DNA of 64,000 nt from Bolinopsis microptera (Eukaryota > Ctenophora > Tentaculata > Lobata > Bolinopsidae): contig NC_087078.1 of NCBI RefSeq assembly GCF_026151205.1, forward strand, positions 9,812,675 through 9,876,674. The letters run 5' to 3'. This document shows positions 43,967 through 56,100 of the stretch, in pieces. A model generated the notes under the pieces. It was not told the origin of the DNA. It searched no databases and saw nothing but the letters and a program-made list of their open reading frames with translations. Both the position numbers and the translations under genes were made by a program. The first letter of the stretch is position 1, and each line of letters opens with the position of its first letter.

Positions 43967-45135
43967 CTGAAACAGTGGTCAGTTAGGTGAAACAGTGGTC
44001 AGTTAGGTGAAACAGTGGTCAATTAGGTGAAACAATGGTCAGTTAGGTGAAAAAGTGGTCAATTAGGTGAAACAGTGGTCAGTTAGGTGAAACAGTGGTC
44101 AGTTAGGTGAAACAGTAGTCAGTTAGGTGAAACAGTGGTCAGTTAGGTGAAACAGTAGTCAGTTAGGTGAAACAGTGGTCAGTTAGGTGAAACAGTGGTC
44201 AGTTAAGTGAAACAGTGGTCAGTTAGGTGAAACAGTGGTCAGTTAAGTGAAACAGTGGTCAGTTAGGTGAAACAGTGGTCAGCTAGCTAGCTAGGTGAAA
44301 CAGTAGTCAGTTAGGTGAAACAGTGGTCAGTTAGGCGAAACAGTGGTCAGTTAGGTGAAACAGTGGTCAGTTAGGTGAAACAGTGGTCAGTTAGGTGAAA
44401 CAGTGGTCAGTTAGGTGAAACAGTAGTCAGTTAGGTGAAACAGTGGTCAGTTAGGTGAAACAGTAGTCAGTTAAGTGAAACAGTGGTCAGTTAGGTGAAA
44501 CAGTAGTCAGTTAAGTGAAACAGTGGTCAGTTAAGTGAAACAGTGGTCAGTTAGGTGAAACAGTGGTCAGTTAGGTGAAACAGTGGTCAGTTAGGTGAAA
44601 CAGTGGTCAGTTAAGTGAAACAGTGGTCAGTTAGGTGAAACAGTAGTCAGTTAGGTGAGACAGTGGTCAGTTAGGTGAAACAGTGGTCAGTTAAGTGAAA
44701 CAGTGATCAGTTAGGTGAAACAGTGGTCAGTTAGGTGAAACAGTGGTCAGTTAGGTGAAACAGTGGTCAGTTAGGTGAAACAGTGGTCAGTTAGGTGAAA
44801 CAGTGGTCAGTTAGGTGAAACAGAGGTCAGTTAGGTGAAACAGTAGTTAGTTAGGTGAAACAGTGGTCAGTTAGGTGAAACAGTAGTCAGTTAGGTGAAA
44901 CAGTGGTCAGTTAGGTGAAACAGTGGTCAGCTAGCTAGCTAGGTGAAACAGTAGTCAGTTAGGTGAAACAGTGGTCAGTTAGGTGAAACAGTGGTCAGTT
45001 AGGTGAAACAGTGGTCAGTTAGGTGAAACAGTGGTCAGTTAGGTGAAACAGTGGTCAGTTAGGTGAAACAGTGGTCAGCTAGCTAGCTAGGTGAAACAGT
45101 AGTCAGTTAGGTGAAACAGTGGTCAGTTAAGTGAA
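43967..45135. repeat. 20-bp array, about 58 copies, starting at a NAA15 acceptor
   Basis: The unit AGGTGAAACAGTGGTCAGTT begins immediately at the 3' splice site of exon 43847-43966. On the minus strand each unit ends CTGTTTCAC while the real site is CTGTTTCAG. A CTAGCTAGCTAGG variant marks positions near 44282, 44930 and 45079, evidence of segmental duplication within the array. Confidence 0.95.
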
Positions 45136-45461
45136 ATATATGGACTTTAAAATGCTGAAAGAATATATTTCGACTGTGCCAAATTCGGTAAAAAATTAAG
45201 ACACCGAGACAAGTTGACCATGGCTAATAAACTTTCCATGTCATGCAATGTGTATTGTGTATTAAACTACATGAATTTGGAATGCCTTCTGATCACAGTC
45301 TTCCATCATGTTATATCGTAGAGCACGATCCGAGGACAGTAGTACATACCATACATATGACATACCGTACATACCATACATACTTTTTCAAGTTGGTAGA
45401 CGAGTGGTGAGAGCTGGCTGACCTCAGTACCCTCGTTTACTTGCGTAAAAACACCGTTATT

Positions 45462-45618
45462 ACAGTTAGCCGGACTGTTAGCCGGACTGTTAGCCAGACT
45501 GTTAGCCGGACTGTTAGCCGGACTGTTAGCCGGACAGTTAGCCGGACTGTTAGCCGGACTGTTAGCCGGACTGTTAGCCGGACTGTTAGCCGGACTGTTA
45601 GCCGGACAGTTAACCGGA
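45462..45618. repeat. 12-bp array (GTTAGCCGGACT)n
   Basis: Thirteen units with rare variants (CCAGACT, CCGGACA). Confidence 0.95.
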
Positions 45619-46213
45619 CCTTTTACCGAGTTTCAGAACCACCTCTCATTATCAGAACTTCCAACAAGATTTAGTAAAATAGTTTTTAACACCCGGTTTA
45701 GTGGCTTGTTTGCTGGGAAACTGTTCTAGGGCAGTGATAGGAATCATGAGTAGAGTGTTGTAACTTGAAAATGCGTTTACTTTTTATATTATTGGTTTGT
45801 TTATACCGCTTGATGCTTGAAAACTCGACATAGAGGCTAACTTTCCTCTTGATTCTGCGTTTACTAACTTACTAACCTTACATGACATTTGGTTTCAGCC
45901 CTAACTCCATTTATCAAAGCAAGACTAAACTACTGAGGGAGAATTATGATGTTACAATTTAAATATTTCCCGCCACAACAACTTACTACTGTTACACTGT
46001 AACCATTAGAGCGCACGATAACAGTTTGAGTTAAAGCTGCAATCAATATGTTAATAATATTTACATCTTATGCAAGGAACTTAACATATTATCTTCTTGA
46101 CCTTTTAGTAGTCTCGAATTCAAAGCTTGCCCGGATGAGGGACTATTTAAATAGGCCCCTAAGTAGGCCCCTAAATACGTCTGCTTATATTATCCAGTGC
46201 CCTTATCAGCCCA

Positions 46214-46305
46214 ATCAGGTGGTGGCTGGGTAACCCTGTATTATCAGGTGGTGGCTGGGTAACCCTGTATTATCAGGTGGTGGCTTGGTAACCCTGTATC
46301 ATCAT
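46214..46305. repeat. 31-bp triplication
   Basis: Three copies of a unit including TCAGGTGGTGGCTGGGTAAC and CCTGTATTA. Confidence 0.9.
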
Positions 46306-47354
46306 GAATATTACACGTCATAGAGATGGGAAGCTCTCCAGCATCGCCGCAACTATTGTCTTGAGCTGGGTTAATATGGTAAGTGGGTACATTAGGAACT
46401 ATTAGAGGCTCTCATCGGTCATAAACATTGTGCTCGGGTACCTTAGACCTTGGCCGTTACCCTGGTTACCTTATCATATGCCCACATCCAGAAAAGCAGA
46501 TCGCCAGATAATCTAGGAGAAAATTGAGAATCAAAGTCTATGATCTGAATTTTAAAGGCACATTACATGATTATTTGTGAAACTACGATAAATGGTGCCA
46601 GCTGGCCGTGTTTTACTTGGAGAGTAAAACACTATTTTCGAGGGCTTCAGATATTTGTGTTTCACTGTAGATTTTAATGTGGCCATACAAAAACGCAAAA
46701 GATTTCCGGGGCCCAGCTTCAAATGCCCCAAAACTGTTTTGCTTCACTCGCTGCGCTAGCCGACATTGTGAAAGTCGGAAATTCACGAGCGAAGCTAACG
46801 GGCCATAGAAAACAGAAAATTTGTATCTGGGAGGAAATTTAAAATTTTCTGGATGTTGGATTATATGCTTACTATATCTACATATCATTACTGTTTGGGT
46901 CTGATGACGGTGATATTTATTGTACTGGTAACAGTTTTTGAAATTGTGTTTTCATTTATAATATTTTCCGGTTCCGATTGCAAGGGGTGTAATCCGATAC
47001 GTGCGCATGATACAATATAGTGTCTAATATATAGAACGCCAGTGTTATTTGTATTATAACTGATAATACTCTCTCATTCTACGTTCGGGCGTTATCATGC
47101 GCGGCCCTCAGAGCGCGAGAGTATTATTGCGTTAAAACACGATAGCCTGAATTAAACTTTTAGTGATTCATTTTAACTGATATCTTAAAACTAGAGCTTG
47201 GTCCACAGGGGTTTGGATTTAGTTTCAGTACTGCAGTCAGTAGGTTTCAGAAGTCCTACCAGGATAACCACCTCTCTAACTATCAGTGTTACAGATGAAA
47301 CCTTATAGAACAATCTGGTGGATTCGTGTAGTGTTTTTGAGTCTCATGATTTGA
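46306..47354. other. No gene recognised
   Basis: Spacer left of the nested transposon block. 5' NAA15 exons were looked for on the minus strand and not found. CCTTATAGAAC at 47301-47311 is repeated at 59297-59307. Confidence 0.4.
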
Positions 47355-47600
47355 TAGTTCTTTTATTCAAATTTCTGATTGTTTCTGAATAGACTCAGTG
47401 AAGACAAATTCTAATGGAAATAAATAGCTGAATAACGTATCGACATTTCTACGTCATACTCATATTCTGAAATAGTATTAATTCAATTATAACGATCAAT
47501 ATTCACATTAAAAATTTGACGACGAAATTTATTTCAAACAAAATATATAACTGTAAAATAGTTATCAACCGTAAATAGTTTTTAACGAAATCGGAGCAAA

Positions 47601-50600
47601 TAGTTAGGGAGGATATGTCAGGAATATCAATGGCGTTGGATTAGTTTGTTAGAAGCAATTTGACTTCAAAAATCACTAGCTGGAAGCCCAAACTAAAGGA
47701 TTTTTATAGGTGGCAATTTTTATTTTGGCGGGAACACCCATATACGGGCCACGCCCTTTTTCAGGGTTTCACGGTCACTCGAATTTTTGTATTTCAGCCC
47801 AGGAAAGTCTTAAAGACTATTCCGATACACCAAAATGTGCCTAATAGCCACATTTATATACAACTTATGAAGCAACATATACCTTAAAATGCTTCGTTTC
47901 GGAGATATGGCCGAAAAACGGTTTTTGGCTTGACGCAGTTCATAATTTCCGTGATTTTTGGCATTTCCGCCTAGGAAGGTCGTAGAGACTATTCTGATAC
48001 ACTAAAATGTACATAATGGCCACATTTATATACAACTTATAAAGCAACATATACCCTAAAAGACTTATTTTCGGAAATGTGGCTGAAAAACGGATTTTTG
48101 CCGAGCGAACAATGACAATATTCACAAATGGGCTATTGGACTGTTAACTAGAAAGGTCTTAAAGACTCATGAGCAACACAGCATTTGTAAGATTACTCAC
48201 TTTCTGTCCAGAAAAACCTACAAAAATTGGAGATTGATCTACTTTATTGGGCATATCTCTTAATGGGCCAGGCCAGCAGCATATTTGTGTCTTACGAAAG
48301 GGCAATTTTTCAAAATTACGGTTTCTTTAGTAAGGGTGAATGGGTCAGTTGCTAACAGCAAATTGTTCGCAATTACCGACTCCTGCACATCTATATACTA
48401 ATCATACTATACTCAAAAACGCTCACTTTAGGAGTCATTAATAAATAACTACTACATGATTTGTGAAAACTCTAACAATTTTTCCTTGGCACCAATTTAG
48501 CCAAAATGTAATGACCAAAATTCAACTTTTGATTTATTCATTCCATGAAACCATTATATGTACTAAGAATACGGGACCTAAAATAACTCGGCACTGGATC
48601 CGGGCCAGATTGTCGCTTGACCACTGACCAGTACCCCACTTTATAATTATAATTGACTTCACTGCCTCGACCAATATTGGTCTGTAATCCCTGGATTGAG
48701 ATCTGTTGGCTGCAGTTTAATTTAGCTCATTAACCATAATAGTAATACCGCAGTGGTTTGGTTTCCATAGATTTTCCCATTGTATGATAATGTCTTAATG
48801 TGTGTCATTCCCTCGTTTTTTAATCAAGTGGTTACTGGCTAGCTCTTTTGTTATTACAGCTGCCTCGAGATCTTATCTAGGGCACAATACATTAGTACTA
48901 GAACATTAGAACTGTAATTCTAGAACTTCAGATTAAGATTACTTGGCCGGATGGCAGGGTTCGATATTCGACTCTAAAACGCTCAGTTTAGGAGTGATTA
49001 GTAGATAACTACTGCATGATATGCGAAAACTCCAACAAAACAAGGATCATTCTTAATCAAAGTGTTCCTCGACTTGTACTTAAGTCTTGTAACCTACTGG
49101 AGTTTGGGCCACTGAATCGAATACGACCTGATATTAATTTTAGGATGTCGGGAAATTCATTAAGATTTTTGTTCTTTGGTTTTTCAATTGTGCTACAAAT
49201 CCGAGTTTGAGTTGATAACACCGAATTTCTTGTTTGACTCTCAAAGAGAAGAACCAAGGCTTAGGTTCCTCTTTTTGGCTCTGAGATCCAACTTTAAGAT
49301 CGGACTTCGGAGATCCTCGCGTCATAGATCATGTAACTGTAACATCAGTACCGTAGATCAGACTTTTGCTTGATATTGGACCTATAAATCTAATTATATA
49401 TTCGAAACGGGATGTAACCAAGGTTAATTTAGATAAGATATACCAGCTTTCGGGGTTACAAGACCCCACGAAAGGCATGCAGAGCATCCTAAATCCTCAT
49501 GCTATCCTCACGTTGACCATCTAGGTCCAGACTCCAGCCTCTCATTAAAAAACAGCTATTAGGCTAGAGATCCGTCCCTTGTCCCGTAGTGTCCCGTCAG
49601 TAAGAGATCGTCCAGATTTTGGTCATTTAGACCCCTCCCCGCTCTAAAATCCACTTTACCCAAAGCTGGAAAAATTTCACATGTGAAACCTAAATAGCTA
49701 AATCAGCATCTTGAGACCTTCTATTATATATAAACCCCGTGATCCTACTATAAGCTTATAACTTATAAGGTATTGCATGCCGAAATTAGGATTCACCTCA
49801 ACTGGTAATATGAACCTGGTATGTTACCTGAATGTCCTCAGTCAAATCTCGAACCCTGCTAATGCTATTCTGCCAAGTAACCTTAATCTGAGGTTCTAGA
49901 ATTACAGTTCCAATGTTCTAGTATTTGTGCCCATGCCCCAGATAAGATCTCGAGGCAGCTCACAGCTGAAATAACAGAAGAAATAGCCAGTCACCACTTG
50001 ATTAAAAAACGAGGGAATGACACACATTATCATACGACGGGAAAATCTATGCGACTAAAAAAAAAATATGGGGTCATTCTGAAGTGGGAACCAAACCACT
50101 GCGGTATTATAGGAAATTAGCTAAATTAAACTGCGGCCAACAGATCTCAATCCAGAAATTACAGACCAATATTGGTCGAGGCAGTGAAATCAATCATAAT
50201 TATAAAGTGGGGTATTGGTCAGCGGTCAAGCAACAATCTGGCCCGGATCTAGTGCCGATTTATTTTAGGCCCGGTATTCTTGGCACATATATCATGGTTT
50301 CATGGCATGAATAAATAAAAATTTGAAGTTGAATTTTGGTCTGGCACGTCACACATTTTATTTAAATTGGTGCCAAGGAAAAATTGTTGGAGTTTTCACA
50401 AATAATGTAGTAGTTATTTATTAACGACTCCTAAAGTGAGCGTTTTTGAGTATATGATGTGCATGAGTCGGCAATTGCGAACAATTTGCTGTTAGCAACT
50501 GACCCATTGAACTTTACTAAAGAAACCGTAATTTTGAAAAATTGCCCTTTCGTAAGACACAAATATGCTGCTGGCCTGGCCCATTAAGAGAGATGCCCAA

Positions 50601-51246
50601 TAAAGTAGATCATTCTCCAATTTTTGTAGGTGTTTCTGGACACAAAGTGAGTCATCTTACATCTTGTGACAAATGCTGTGTTGCTCATGAGTCTTTAAGA
50701 CCTTTCTAGTTAACAGTCCAATAGCCCATTTGTGAATATTGTCATTGTTCGCTTGGCAAAAATCCGTTTTTCAGCCACATTTCCGAAAATAAGTCTTTTA
50801 GGGTATATGTTGCTTTATAAGTTGTACATAAATGTGGCCATTATGCACATTTTGGTGTATCAGAATAGTCTCTACGACCTTCCTAGACGGAAATGCCAAA
50901 AATCACGGAAATTATGAACTGCGTCAAGCCAAAAACCGTTTTTCGGCCATATTTCCGAAACGAAGCATTTTAAGGTATATGTTGCTTTATAAGTTGTATA
51001 TAAATGTGGCTATTAGGCACATTTTGGTGTATCGGAATAGTCTTTAAGACCTTCCTGGGCTGAAAAACAAAAATTCGAGTGACCGCGAAACCCTGAAAAA
51101 GGGCGTGGCCCGTATAGGGGTGTTCCCGCCAAAATAAAAATTGCCACCTATAAAAATCCTTTAGTTTAGGCTTCCAACTAGTGATTCTTGAAGTCAAATT
51201 GCTTCTAACAAACTAATCCAACGCCATTACATACCCTCCCTAACTA
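47601..51246. mobile_element. 3.6-kb foldback element with ~1.37-kb inverted arms
   Basis: The arms 47601-~48975 and ~49842-51246 are inverted copies with small indels, beginning TAGTTAGGGAGG and ending CCTCCCTAACTA. The spacer is about 0.87 kb. Flanks share AAA (47598-47600, 51247-51249). The uninterrupted sequence GCAAATATGAAC is present in the outer element's other arm near 59045-59056, so this is a real insertion with a 3-bp duplication. The segment with AACGCTCA.TTTAGGAGT occurs in both arms and again in the spacer (48976). Mirror ORFs in the arms are not conserved domains. Confidence 0.8.
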
Positions 51247-51423
51247 AAATATGAACATAAAACTGACAAAATTGGGCTCATCTGAAAATTAACGAATAGC
51301 GTGACGTTATACAGGAGATAAAAGATTAAAAGAGATAAAAGAATTAAACGAGAATATTACTATTTACACGTCACTCAACTAAAAACTGTGTTAGATTGTT
51401 CAACTCTGTTTTATCGTTGAGTG

Positions 51424-51821
51424 TGTTGTACTCTCCTTTCACGAGTGTACACGTCATTTTAGACTTATACTAGTTCTTCTTCCTAATCCTTTGTGGTTAT
51501 TGACCTTTTGTTATTTAACCTCATTACTCACGGTTAGCTAGCTGTTCCCTCCTCACTTTCCTTAATTAGGCTTATTAGTGACCTCTTTTGTTTACTCAAC
51601 AGTTTGACATGTTGAGTTGTACCCTATTTAGTGGATATGAGTTTAATATCTTATCACGTGACCAGCATACGTGTCACGTGAAGAGGAGTATTTAGAGGCA
51701 GTCAGGGAGACTGTTGGGACTCTTTCTTTGGGACGGATTTCTTACTGTATTACTCTTGATACTTTTTATACCCCTATTTTAACCACGAGTTTCCTTTGTA
51801 CCCCTTACACCCCTTACTTTA
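51424..51821 (+). repeat. 5' LTR
   Basis: 398 bp, TGTTGTACTC...ACTTTA, matching 58237-58634 with about six or seven differences. Flanked by the 4-bp target duplication AGTG (51420-51423 and 58635-58638). Contains the palindromic TCACGTGA pair near 51655-51680. A TGG-starting primer-binding-site-like sequence (TGGAGGCCACGG) begins 2 nt after the LTR. Confidence 0.9.
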
Positions 51822-52038
51822 ACTGGAGGCCACGGACTTTCGAACCTCGTGCTGACTTTCACACTACGTCAACACTCGTTCCCTTTGATTGCTCGCCACT
51901 TTCTTCGGTGATATTATACTAGTTCCTCTGACTAACGTTTTTCGACTGTTTTGAAACGCAGTGAACTGCTGTGTTCTGTTTTGACTGCATTTTATACAGA
52001 TTTCTGTGCCCTTACTTGATCTTGGAACCCTCTTTGAC

Positions 52039-53187
52039 ATGGACGACATTGATAACATTACAGCTCTTACGGAAGCATGGAAAATAGCTTCTACGAAGAT
52101 TAAAGACATTAAGACGGAGCTAGAAACCAAGACCTCAGATTCAGCAGCAGAGTCGGTTCTTACGGACTTGAAGGAGAAACTATCAGCGGCTCTGACTGAC
52201 GAATCTACAACGAAGACCTCTCTCCTTGAGGAACTGTTGCAAAACAGAAAGAGTCATGACATCGCAAATATCGACCTCCCTACCAGTGATATTGAAGTGT
52301 TAAGTGAGTCTAGACCATCATCTTCCAAACACGAAGACGTCTTCACTCCTAGACCTAAGGAGGAGACACCTCTGACTGCTCGGTTTACAGCACCTAAGGA
52401 ATATAAGCATGGCGAAAACTTCACCACATGGTGTTCCAGATTTCGACGATATCTCAGAGCCAGCAGAATACGGAGGGATGACGCATTCGAACTGCTTCTT
52501 AACAATGTAGATGACAGGACACTAGAGAAACTAGAGCCAGTAGCAGACAAACTTACACCTGAACAAGGCCGTGATCCTGACTTGTTCATGCCGATCTTCG
52601 AACAAGCAATTTACCCTAAATCAGACATCAGAGCACTTCGACAACAACTCACAACGAAACTTGTGCAGGAAGACCAAGAAGACGTTGATACATTTGCTTC
52701 AAGGGTCCGCAGCCTTGCGAAACGGGCATACAATATTCCCGCGGATAGACATGAACCGTGTCTGAACGCCTTCCTGAATGGAATGAGGGACGAAACATTG
52801 TTTGACAAGGTGATATCTGTCCCTGGAGCAGAAGACGATTTCGATCTCGCAGTAGAATCTGCACGAAAGTTCGAGAAAATGCGGCGGACTAATAGAGACA
52901 GACCTATAGACTTAGATGTACTACAGATCAACAACTCGAACTCTAACAACAATGATGAAGAGCCTGCTGAGAGAAACTTAAACACCAGGAGTGATAGACC
53001 AGTACAAGATCACAGAAACAACAGCAGACATCAGAACAGAGGAAGACCTACTCCAGGATATGGCAGAAGGGAAACCAGGACTTGTTTCCTCTGCCATATT
53101 CAAGGCCACATCGCTGCCAACTGTTCACAAAATCGTTTAAACCCCAACAGGGCCGGCGACTCCCAGAGCACCGGCCCGGAACAGTAA
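52039..53187 (+). CDS. gag: Retrotransposon Gag polyprotein
   Basis: ATG at 52039 (MDDIDNITALTEAWK) gives 382 residues. The N-terminal ~70 residues look coiled-coil. The middle (FTTWCSRFRRYLRAS... LNAFLNGMRDETLFDKV) fits a Ty3/gypsy capsid with a QDEEDVDTFASRVRSLA-like helix pattern. The C-terminus is basic and ends with one zinc knuckle, CFLCHIQGHIAANC (CX2CX4HX4C). The upstream frame opens at 52006 but without an ATG. Gag overlaps pol by 106 nt in the -1 frame. No frameshift or premature stop, so the copy looks intact. Confidence 0.9.
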   Translation: MDDIDNITALTEAWKIASTKIKDIKTELETKTSDSAAESVLTDLKEKLSAALTDESTTKTSLLEELLQNRKSHDIANIDLPTSDIEVLSESRPSSSKHEDVFTPRPKEETPLTARFTAPKEYKHGENFTTWCSRFRRYLRASRIRRDDAFELLLNNVDDRTLEKLEPVADKLTPEQGRDPDLFMPIFEQAIYPKSDIRALRQQLTTKLVQEDQEDVDTFASRVRSLAKRAYNIPADRHEPCLNAFLNGMRDETLFDKVISVPGAEDDFDLAVESARKFEKMRRTNRDRPIDLDVLQINNSNSNNNDEEPAERNLNTRSDRPVQDHRNNSRHQNRGRPTPGYGRRETRTCFLCHIQGHIAANCSQNRLNPNRAGDSQSTGPEQ

Positions 53188-56100
53188 ACAAACTCGTCAA
53201 TGGTCGTCCGAAGGATACGGTGGTGGTGAGGGGACTGGCTGAGTCAAGTCAGGTGAACTGCCTGATAGACACTGGAAGCCAGGCCACACTGGTCAATTTT
53301 TCTCTGGTTAAGGACCTGATACTTGAAAGGAGTATCAGGAAGACAAACTGTGTGCTATCTTCCTTCACCAAGGAAAAGATCAGAACAGCAGGTCAGATTG
53401 ATCTCACACTGACTATCGTAGGTGCACGAGTATTGCACTCATGTATCGTAGTCTGTGAAGATATGGAATGCAACATACTTTTGGGTATGGACTTCATGTC
53501 AAGGAATGACATATCCATACATGCTGGATCCAACAAGATAACATCACCCTTTGGCTCCGCTCCCTTTCTCCATCCACCTACATCGATTAAGAGGAGGACC
53601 AAGGTGAGAGCTACATCCACCGTGATTGTTCCTCCTAACACCGTCATGTTCATAAGAGGTACGTTGGAGCAGCCTACAGAACAGACAACGGACAACAGGA
53701 GTTCTATCCTAAGCGGCTATTTGGAGCCATACGACAATTTGGCAGTTAATGACGGATTGTTCGCTACTGGAGCTTTGATGTATAGCGAGATGGGCGAAGT
53801 GCCTATTAGAGTGCTAAATCCTTCTGATGACCCTATTGTCGTATATGGAAGAAAACTGCTAGGATTTATGAAACCTACAGAGATTAAGAACGATCTCCGC
53901 AAAATCAAGGTGCAGCGAATTGCTGGCACCAATCTAAACACTCCTGACTCCAATCCTACTGTACCGGTAATAGAGTGGACCAAGGAACGACTATTCAAGG
54001 ATCTCCGACTGGGAGAAGTGAAAATCCCAGAACAGGACCAACAGAGATTGAAAGAAATAGTCTGGAAACGGAGAAAATGCTTCTCTACTCACGAATTTGA
54101 TCTAGGAACCTGCAATTTCTTTGAGGCTGAGATCAACTTGAAACAGGATGCCCGACCTCAGTATGTACCACCGATACCTACACCTTACAAGAGAAGAGAA
54201 GTCATGGAACACCACCTTCGAGGTATGGAGAAAGCTGGAATTATTGAAGAAACTAAGGAACACACTATGTGGAACAGCAGGGTATTCTTGGTGCCTAAAC
54301 CCAATCAAGAGGGACATTTCCGCTTCGTCGCTGATTTCAGAGCTCTGAACACTCATTGCATGCCAGACCAATACCAATTACCTAATATTAACCATGTTGT
54401 AGATCGCATTGGAGGCGCGAAATGGTATTCCACGTTTGATCTAAGTAAGAGTTTCTACCAGCTCAGATACAAAGACAGCTCCCGAATGCTCACTGCATTC
54501 ACGGCTAACCACAAACGTTACATCTTCAACAGAATGGTGATGGGACATCTTACATCATCTTCTCAGTTCTCAAAGATGATGGACCGTCTGTTAACCAATA
54601 TTCCCTTGGATCAGCTTTGCTACTTCTTGGATGACTTATGCCTGGCATCCAACAGCGTGAAAGAACACCTCGACCGACTAGAACTTGTCCTGGACAAGCT
54701 GCTTTCCTCGAATATGAAACTTATGCCAAAAAAATGCGAATTTTTAAAGCATGAGGTGAGGTTTGTGGGTTTAACTATTTCTCAAGACGGCATCAAGATA
54801 AACGCAGAACGAGTAAAGGCGGTCAAAGAGCTACCTCCACCACGATCCCTCAAGGAAGCCCAGCAGGTTATGGGATTTTTGTCTTATAATCGTAAGTTTG
54901 TAAGGAATTTCGCTGAACTGGCGAAACCCATATACAATCTTATCGACAAAAAGAAGAAGTTTTCCTGGACTCGGACGTGTCAGGAGGGCTTTGACGAGAT
55001 CAAAAGACGAATAGAAGAGGGAATTACATTGACAATCCCTCAGGTCGAGGATCCACACCAGAGCTACACAGTGACCATGGACGCTAGTCAAGATGGCTAT
55101 GGAGCTGAGTTATCACAGCTCCAGAACGGAGAGAGAAGAGTTATCGCCTACTTCTCAAAGAGAGTTCCTCAACACAAGAGACAGTGGTCTCAGTCCAAGC
55201 TTGAATTCGAGGCCATGGTGGAATCTATCGAGCACTGGGCTATCTATCTGAAGGGAACACAATTTCTGGTAAAAACAGACTGTCTCAGCCTGGTAGCTCT
55301 CGAAAAGTTATTTGCTAAATCCAACGCCACCATGGTCAGACGACTTAACAAGCTAGCTGACTACCGATTCCGTTTACAACATCTGCCTGGTGAGGAAAAC
55401 GAGGTTGCAGATTTCCTGAGCCGTTACATCCACAAGAAGAGGGAATGTAGCAGAGCCACCCAAACTGAAGCTAGGGATAGTTTTGTCCCTACTTTTACAG
55501 AAGAGAAGGTTGTGAACTGCAATCTCATCACATTAGACAGTGATATCAAGGCAACTGAACCTGACGATATCCCACTTATACCTCAGGACTTCTTCACGGA
55601 AGACAAAGTCTACCCAAACTCACAGGGCAACAGACATTTGAAGAACACTGCACTTACCGAGGTCGAATTAACCTCAGCCACGGAGAATAAGGTGTGCATC
55701 TGTAACTCACAGCAGATACCAGGTAACGAGCCAGAAGTTCATGCACAACTCAAGGTGAACATGGTGACAAAGAACAGCAGCATCACACAGCAACTGCACA
55801 TTCCCAGTTTAATTGATCTGAACAGGATCAAGCAGGCTCAGGAAGAGGATGTTGTCCTCACGGAAGTTAGAAAATGGGTTGTCAAGGGGGAGAGACCCAA
55901 AGACTTGCAGAAGCTGAGATTGCCTCCAGAACTGATCCGGTACTGGAAACAATTCACACTACTCACGGTAAAGAATGAAGTGTTGTGCAGGAAATTGATT
56001 ACCCACAACAAGCAGCATAACGAGATAGAGGTGGACAGATTTCTAGTTCTTGTTCCGGAAACACTAAGAGAGACAGTGTTAGACCTCCATCACAGTTCAT

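Noticed and set aside
43967-45135. CRISPR-like array of 20-bp repeats
   Set aside because: Units are head-to-tail with no unique spacers, in a eukaryotic intron; it is a minisatellite. The same applies to 7830-8666.
45441-45674. 77-codon TVSR-repeat protein
   Set aside because: Translation of the 12-bp GTTAGCCGGACT array.
46613-46888. 91-codon minus ORF
   Set aside because: No recognised domain, no NAA15 similarity, and no splice sites in agreement.
47660-51197. Mirror ORFs of 61-75 codons in the inverted arms
   Set aside because: They are the same sequence read in both arms, with no domain and no splice context; treated as non-coding foldback arms.
52006-52038. Gag start at 52006
   Set aside because: The codon there is GTG; the first ATG in frame is at 52039.
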